NCBI RefSeq assembly: GCF_025154075.1
Contig: NZ_JAOAMU010000001.1
Location: forward strand, 333,991-397,990
Origin: Chryseobacterium herbae
Lineage (GTDB): Bacteria > Bacteroidota > Bacteroidia > Flavobacteriales > Weeksellaceae
DNA: 64,000 nt
Reading direction: 5' to 3'
The translations under genes and the position numbers were made by a program. This document shows positions 63,404 through 64,000 of the stretch, piece by piece (the first letter of the stretch is position 1; the number at the start of each line of letters is the position of its first letter). Below the pieces are notes generated by a model that saw only the letters and a list, made by a program, of their open reading frames with translations, was not told the origin of the DNA and searched no databases.

Positions 63404-64000
63404 TTATCTCATAAACTCAATCACCGCATCCGTAATATACTTCAGCTGCTCTTCGTCTAATTCAGTGTGCATTGGCAGAGAAATCACCTGCTCAAGAAGC
63501 TTATCTGTATTCACAAAATCAGCATCATTGCTTTCCTGGTAATACGCTTTCTGCTTTCTCAAAGCTACAGGATAATAAATCATAGCCGGAATTTCTTTCT
63601 CTGTAAGGAACTTTTGAAGCTCATTACGTTTTCCGTTCAGAATTCTCAAGGTATACTGGTGGAATACATGGGTAGAGTTTTCAGCTCTTTTTGGCGTTAA
63701 AATATTTTCGTTTCCTGCAAAAGCTTCGTCATAATAATCAGCTGCCTTTCTTCTTGCATCGTTGTAAGAATCAAGATTGGGTAGTTTTTTTCTTAAAACC
63801 GCCGCCTGAATGCTGTCCAGTCTTGAATTCACCCCTACCTCATCATGGTAATATCTTTCGTACATTCCATGGTTAACGATACCTCTTAAACGGTGTGCCA
63901 GCTCGTCATTATTGGTGGTAATAGCACCTCCGTCGCCATAGCATCCTAAATTTTTTGAAGGGAAAAATGAAGTTGTTCCCACAGTCGCCATTGTTCCTGC
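63404..64000 (-). CDS. DegT/DnrJ/EryC1 aminotransferase (partial)
   Basis: The reading frame continues to the right edge, so the N-terminal part is missing; an internal ATG at 63991 is not the start. Visible are SFFPSKNLGCYGDGGAI with the PLP lysine, NSRLDSIQAAVL and the C-terminal domain (VFHQYTLRI). Such enzymes transfer an amino group to nucleotide-linked keto-sugars, commonly for lipopolysaccharide or capsule. It begins the visible part of the surface-sugar operon that also has galE. Confidence 0.9.
   Translation of the reverse strand, partial: AGTMATVGTTSFFPSKNLGCYGDGGAITTNNDELAHRLRGIVNHGMYERYYHDEVGVNSRLDSIQAAVLRKKLPNLDSYNDARRKAADYYDEAFAGNENILTPKRAENSTHVFHQYTLRILNGKRNELQKFLTEKEIPAMIYYPVALRKQKAYYQESNDADFVNTDKLLEQVISLPMHTELDEEQLKYITDAVIEFMR

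Overview
The window is chromosomal DNA of a Bacteroidota bacterium, most probably a Chryseobacterium-like member of the Weeksellaceae/Flavobacteriia. I infer this from the AT-rich composition, recurrent TAnnTTTG (-7) promoter motifs, a fused SecDF, type IX secretion C-terminal sorting tails, an N-acylornithine carbamoyltransferase (ArgF') in place of ordinary ArgF, and families usual in that group. No rRNA, tRNA, CRISPR array, complete insertion sequence or prophage was found.

Layout. 1-1916: minus-strand ada (cut by the left edge), a PEP-mutase-like gene and a DUF1203 gene; the last two carry the same promoter-like element. 2091-8720: a lipoprotein gene bounded by a 20-bp copy of the carB 3' end, then the pyrimidine operon read leftward: pyrB, carA, a four-helix-bundle gene and carB, preceded by a leader with a short ORF, a GC hairpin, a U-rich stretch and an intrinsic terminator. 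8805-9266: an Lrp/AsnC regulator. 9402-18063: a minus-strand arginine cluster in the order GNAT-argG-argC-argD-argF'-argB-argE'-argH. CarAB supplies carbamoyl phosphate to both PyrB and ArgF', so this half of the window is the carbamoyl-phosphate node. 18224: an orphan zinc-ribbon/HTH protein related to IS1 InsA.

18967-29604 reads as a short-chain carboxylate module: porin, MHS-type symporter, two small membrane proteins, an SLC5-histidine kinase (CrbS/CbrA type), a receiver-only response regulator, propionyl-CoA synthetase and acetyl-CoA synthetase. 29605-30424 is non-coding repeat debris. 30425-46000 holds general genes: a T9SS-exported YCF48-like protein, Rel, NhaA, BrkB/YihY, DUF1569, two AraC regulators, RlmH, TrmL, TPR, PAP2, TatA, a lipoprotein, an outer-membrane protein and a TetA-like MFS. 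46414-61299: secDF, a PQQ-type sugar dehydrogenase, hemN, a beta-propeller protein, an APC permease, pnuC with a coupled Asn/Gly-rich lipoprotein, dapF, mltG and a TonB-dependent receptor. 61350-64000: surface-sugar genes (RfaE2/TagD-like cytidylyltransferase, galE, a DegT/DnrJ aminotransferase cut by the right edge).

The main unexplained structure is a set of intergenic arrays of degenerate heptamers (purine-rich words such as TTTCGGG, ATGCGAG, TTTCAGA, AGTTAGA). In seven places they form a pair: a G-type array on the + strand followed by the complementary C-type array. Other points of interest are the UTP-attenuator-like pyr leader, compensatory two-hairpin repeats that begin at arg stop codons, the 20-bp duplication of the carB 3' end, and the receiver-only acetate switch. 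All functions are inferred by reading the sequence; no database search was run.
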